Below, in pieces: positions 5,473 through 6,197 of a stretch of 6,197 bases of DNA. The DNA lies in assembly GCA_937873255.1 (NCBI GenBank), contig CALMVM010000380.1, positions 20,510 through 26,706 on the forward strand. Reading direction: 5' to 3'. The notes beneath the pieces were generated by a model. The model searched no databases, was not told the origin of the DNA, and saw nothing but the letters and a program-made list of their open reading frames with translations. The DNA is from an uncultured Verrucomicrobiota bacterium (lineage in GTDB: Bacteria > Verrucomicrobiota > Verrucomicrobiia > Chthoniobacterales > SZAS-18). A program made the translations under genes and the position numbers. Each line of letters starts with the position of its first letter. The stretch's first letter is position 1.

Positions 5473-6197
5473 ATGTGGATCGTCCGACTAGCCCTGCGCC
5501 GACCTTACACCTTCGTGGTGATGGCGCTGCTCATTTTCGTGATGGGCGGGCTGGCGATTGCCACGATGTCCACGGACATTTTTCCGGAGATCAACATCCC
5601 GGTCGTCAGCGTCATATGGACGTACACGGGCATCTCGCCCGACGACATGGAAAAGCGCATCGTCTTCATCGCCGAGCGCGCGATGACGACGACCGTCAAC
5701 GGCATCGACCACATGGAAAGCCAGTCGATGAACGGCGTCGGCGTCATCAAGGTTTACTTCCAACCCAACGTCAAGATCGAGGAGGCCGTCGCGGAGATCA
5801 CCAGCATCCAGCAGACGATCCTGCGCGTGCTGCCGCCCAACATCACGCCGCCGCTCATCATCCGTTACAGCGCCAGCAACGTGCCGGTGCTGCAACTCGC
5901 CGTTTCCAGCCAGTCGCTCTCCGAGCAGGAACTCTACGACTACAACCTGAATTTTGTCCGCCAGCAGCTCGCCACCGTGCAGGGCGCGAGCGTGCCGTTG
6001 CCCTACGGCGGCAAGCCGCGCCAGATCATGGTCGATATCGACGCGGCGGCGATGTACGCCAAGGGCGTCGAGTTCTACTGTGCCCTGACGGTCGACGACC
6101 GCGACACCTGGCTGCCGACCGTCCGGCACGTCGCGCTCGAAGGGCGCTGCTTCGTCCTGTCGGCGTGCCAGTTTCTGGGCCGAAGCGACCTCCCGCC
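5473..6197 (+). CDS. RND efflux transporter permease (HAE1 type), N-terminal part, joined in frame to a nitrilase-like tail
   Basis: Residues 1 to about 198 are the N-terminus of an AcrB/MexB-like RND pump, an inner-membrane proton antiporter that normally works with a periplasmic adaptor and an outer-membrane channel. Visible: cytoplasmic [13 protein letters not shown]1 at about 12-31, then the hallmark [19 protein letters not shown] (35-53) with [10 protein letters not shown], the porter-domain VYFQPN and VLPPNITPP segments, and [20 protein letters not shown] (171-190). The next family element would be A-x-x-x-AKGLSP; after MYAKG (194-198) the frame instead reads as nitrilase (see 6052-6197). 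The reading frame runs off the window end; a full RND permease is over 1000 residues. No adaptor gene lies upstream. The ATG start fits the family; no Shine-Dalgarno is present. RND identity is very secure; the fused protein is probably not real. Confidence 0.85.
   Translation, partial: MWIVRLALRRPYTFVVMALLIFVMGGLAIATMSTDIFPEINIPVVSVIWTYTGISPDDMEKRIVFIAERAMTTTVNGIDHMESQSMNGVGVIKVYFQPNVKIEEAVAEITSIQQTILRVLPPNITPPLIIRYSASNVPVLQLAVSSQSLSEQELYDYNLNFVRQQLATVQGASVPLPYGGKPRQIMVDIDAAAMYAKGVEFYCALTVDDRDTWLPTVRHVALEGRCFVLSACQFLGRSDLP
6052..6197 (+). other. Nitrilase-family fragment in the RND reading frame (probable chimeric join)
   Basis: From the shared MYAKG motif on, the translated sequence is [17 protein letters not shown], then [16 protein letters not shown] and GRSDLP at the window end. 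This is the conserved block of nitrilases (consensus YAKGv-x-iYcAPTxDdR-x-W, [15 protein letters not shown]) that normally follows the catalytic cysteine motif CWEN by some 15-20 residues. The catalytic Glu, Lys and Cys segments are absent because the preceding sequence is an RND pump. The usual CAPT is CALT here. The block has no place in an RND permease. The fragment may be the middle of a real nitrilase gene joined artificially at the short homology around 6055-6066. Confidence 0.8.

Noticed and set aside
5488..6129. A 213-codon minus-strand frame opposite the RND gene
   Set aside because: Its composition (D/R/H/V-rich) is that of an antisense shadow of the RND coding sequence, which is unmistakable on the plus strand.
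6052..6197. A genuine bifunctional RND-nitrilase enzyme
   Set aside because: The nitrilase part lacks the cysteine-containing segment and the RND part lacks most of the pump; the switch occurs exactly at a motif common to both families, which points to a chimeric join.

Overview
The window is a GC-rich bacterial segment with densely packed genes, all on the + strand. Several starts overlap the preceding stop, and most starts have no recognisable Shine-Dalgarno sequence. The gene set (GH57/DUF1957 branching enzyme, a FlgD-Ig-type secreted protein, a DEDDy RNase H-like protein, a ClpS of the 'WNVVVHNDP' type next to a DUF2017 protein, and an RND pump of the HAE1 type) and the weak ribosome binding sites suggest Planctomycetota or a related PVC-type lineage. 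That assignment is an inference; no rRNA or other phylogenetic marker is present.

Layout: (1) 3-446, C-terminal end of a GH57 1,4-alpha-glucan branching enzyme whose 5' part lies outside the window; (2) 439-1809, an exported protein of unknown function with an N-terminal FlgD-like Ig domain, overlapping gene 1 by 8 bp; (3) 1868-2410, a stand-alone DEDDy-type 3'-5' exonuclease-like protein; (4) 2413-2454, a degenerate 7-bp tandem repeat that fills the spacer before folD; (5) 2459-3349, folD; (6) 3339-3770, an exported single-PDZ protein overlapping folD by 11 bp; (7) 3824-4495, a helical protein with a faint UreF-like pattern; (8) 4455-4784, clpS; (9) 4790-5362, a DUF2017 protein; (10) 5363-5472, a spacer with an AT-rich island and two GC-rich hairpins; (11) 5473-6197, the start of an RND efflux pump.

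Functionally this is a mosaic: glycogen metabolism, one-carbon/folate metabolism, N-degron proteolysis (clpS plus DUF2017, a pairing familiar from Actinobacteria) and a multidrug/solute pump. The 439, 3339, 4455 and 4790 starts overlap or nearly abut the upstream gene, so translational coupling is likely.

The strongest anomaly is at the right end. The RND reading frame matches the family up to a 'MYAKG' motif (about 6052-6066). It then continues in the same frame as the middle part of a nitrilase ([21 protein letters not shown]) without the nitrilase catalytic cysteine region. Both families carry a YAKG-like motif at this point, so the join sits on a short homology. The most economical explanation is a chimeric assembly or amplification join. 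A real recombination product would be remarkable and is easy to test. No convincing new biological system was found elsewhere.
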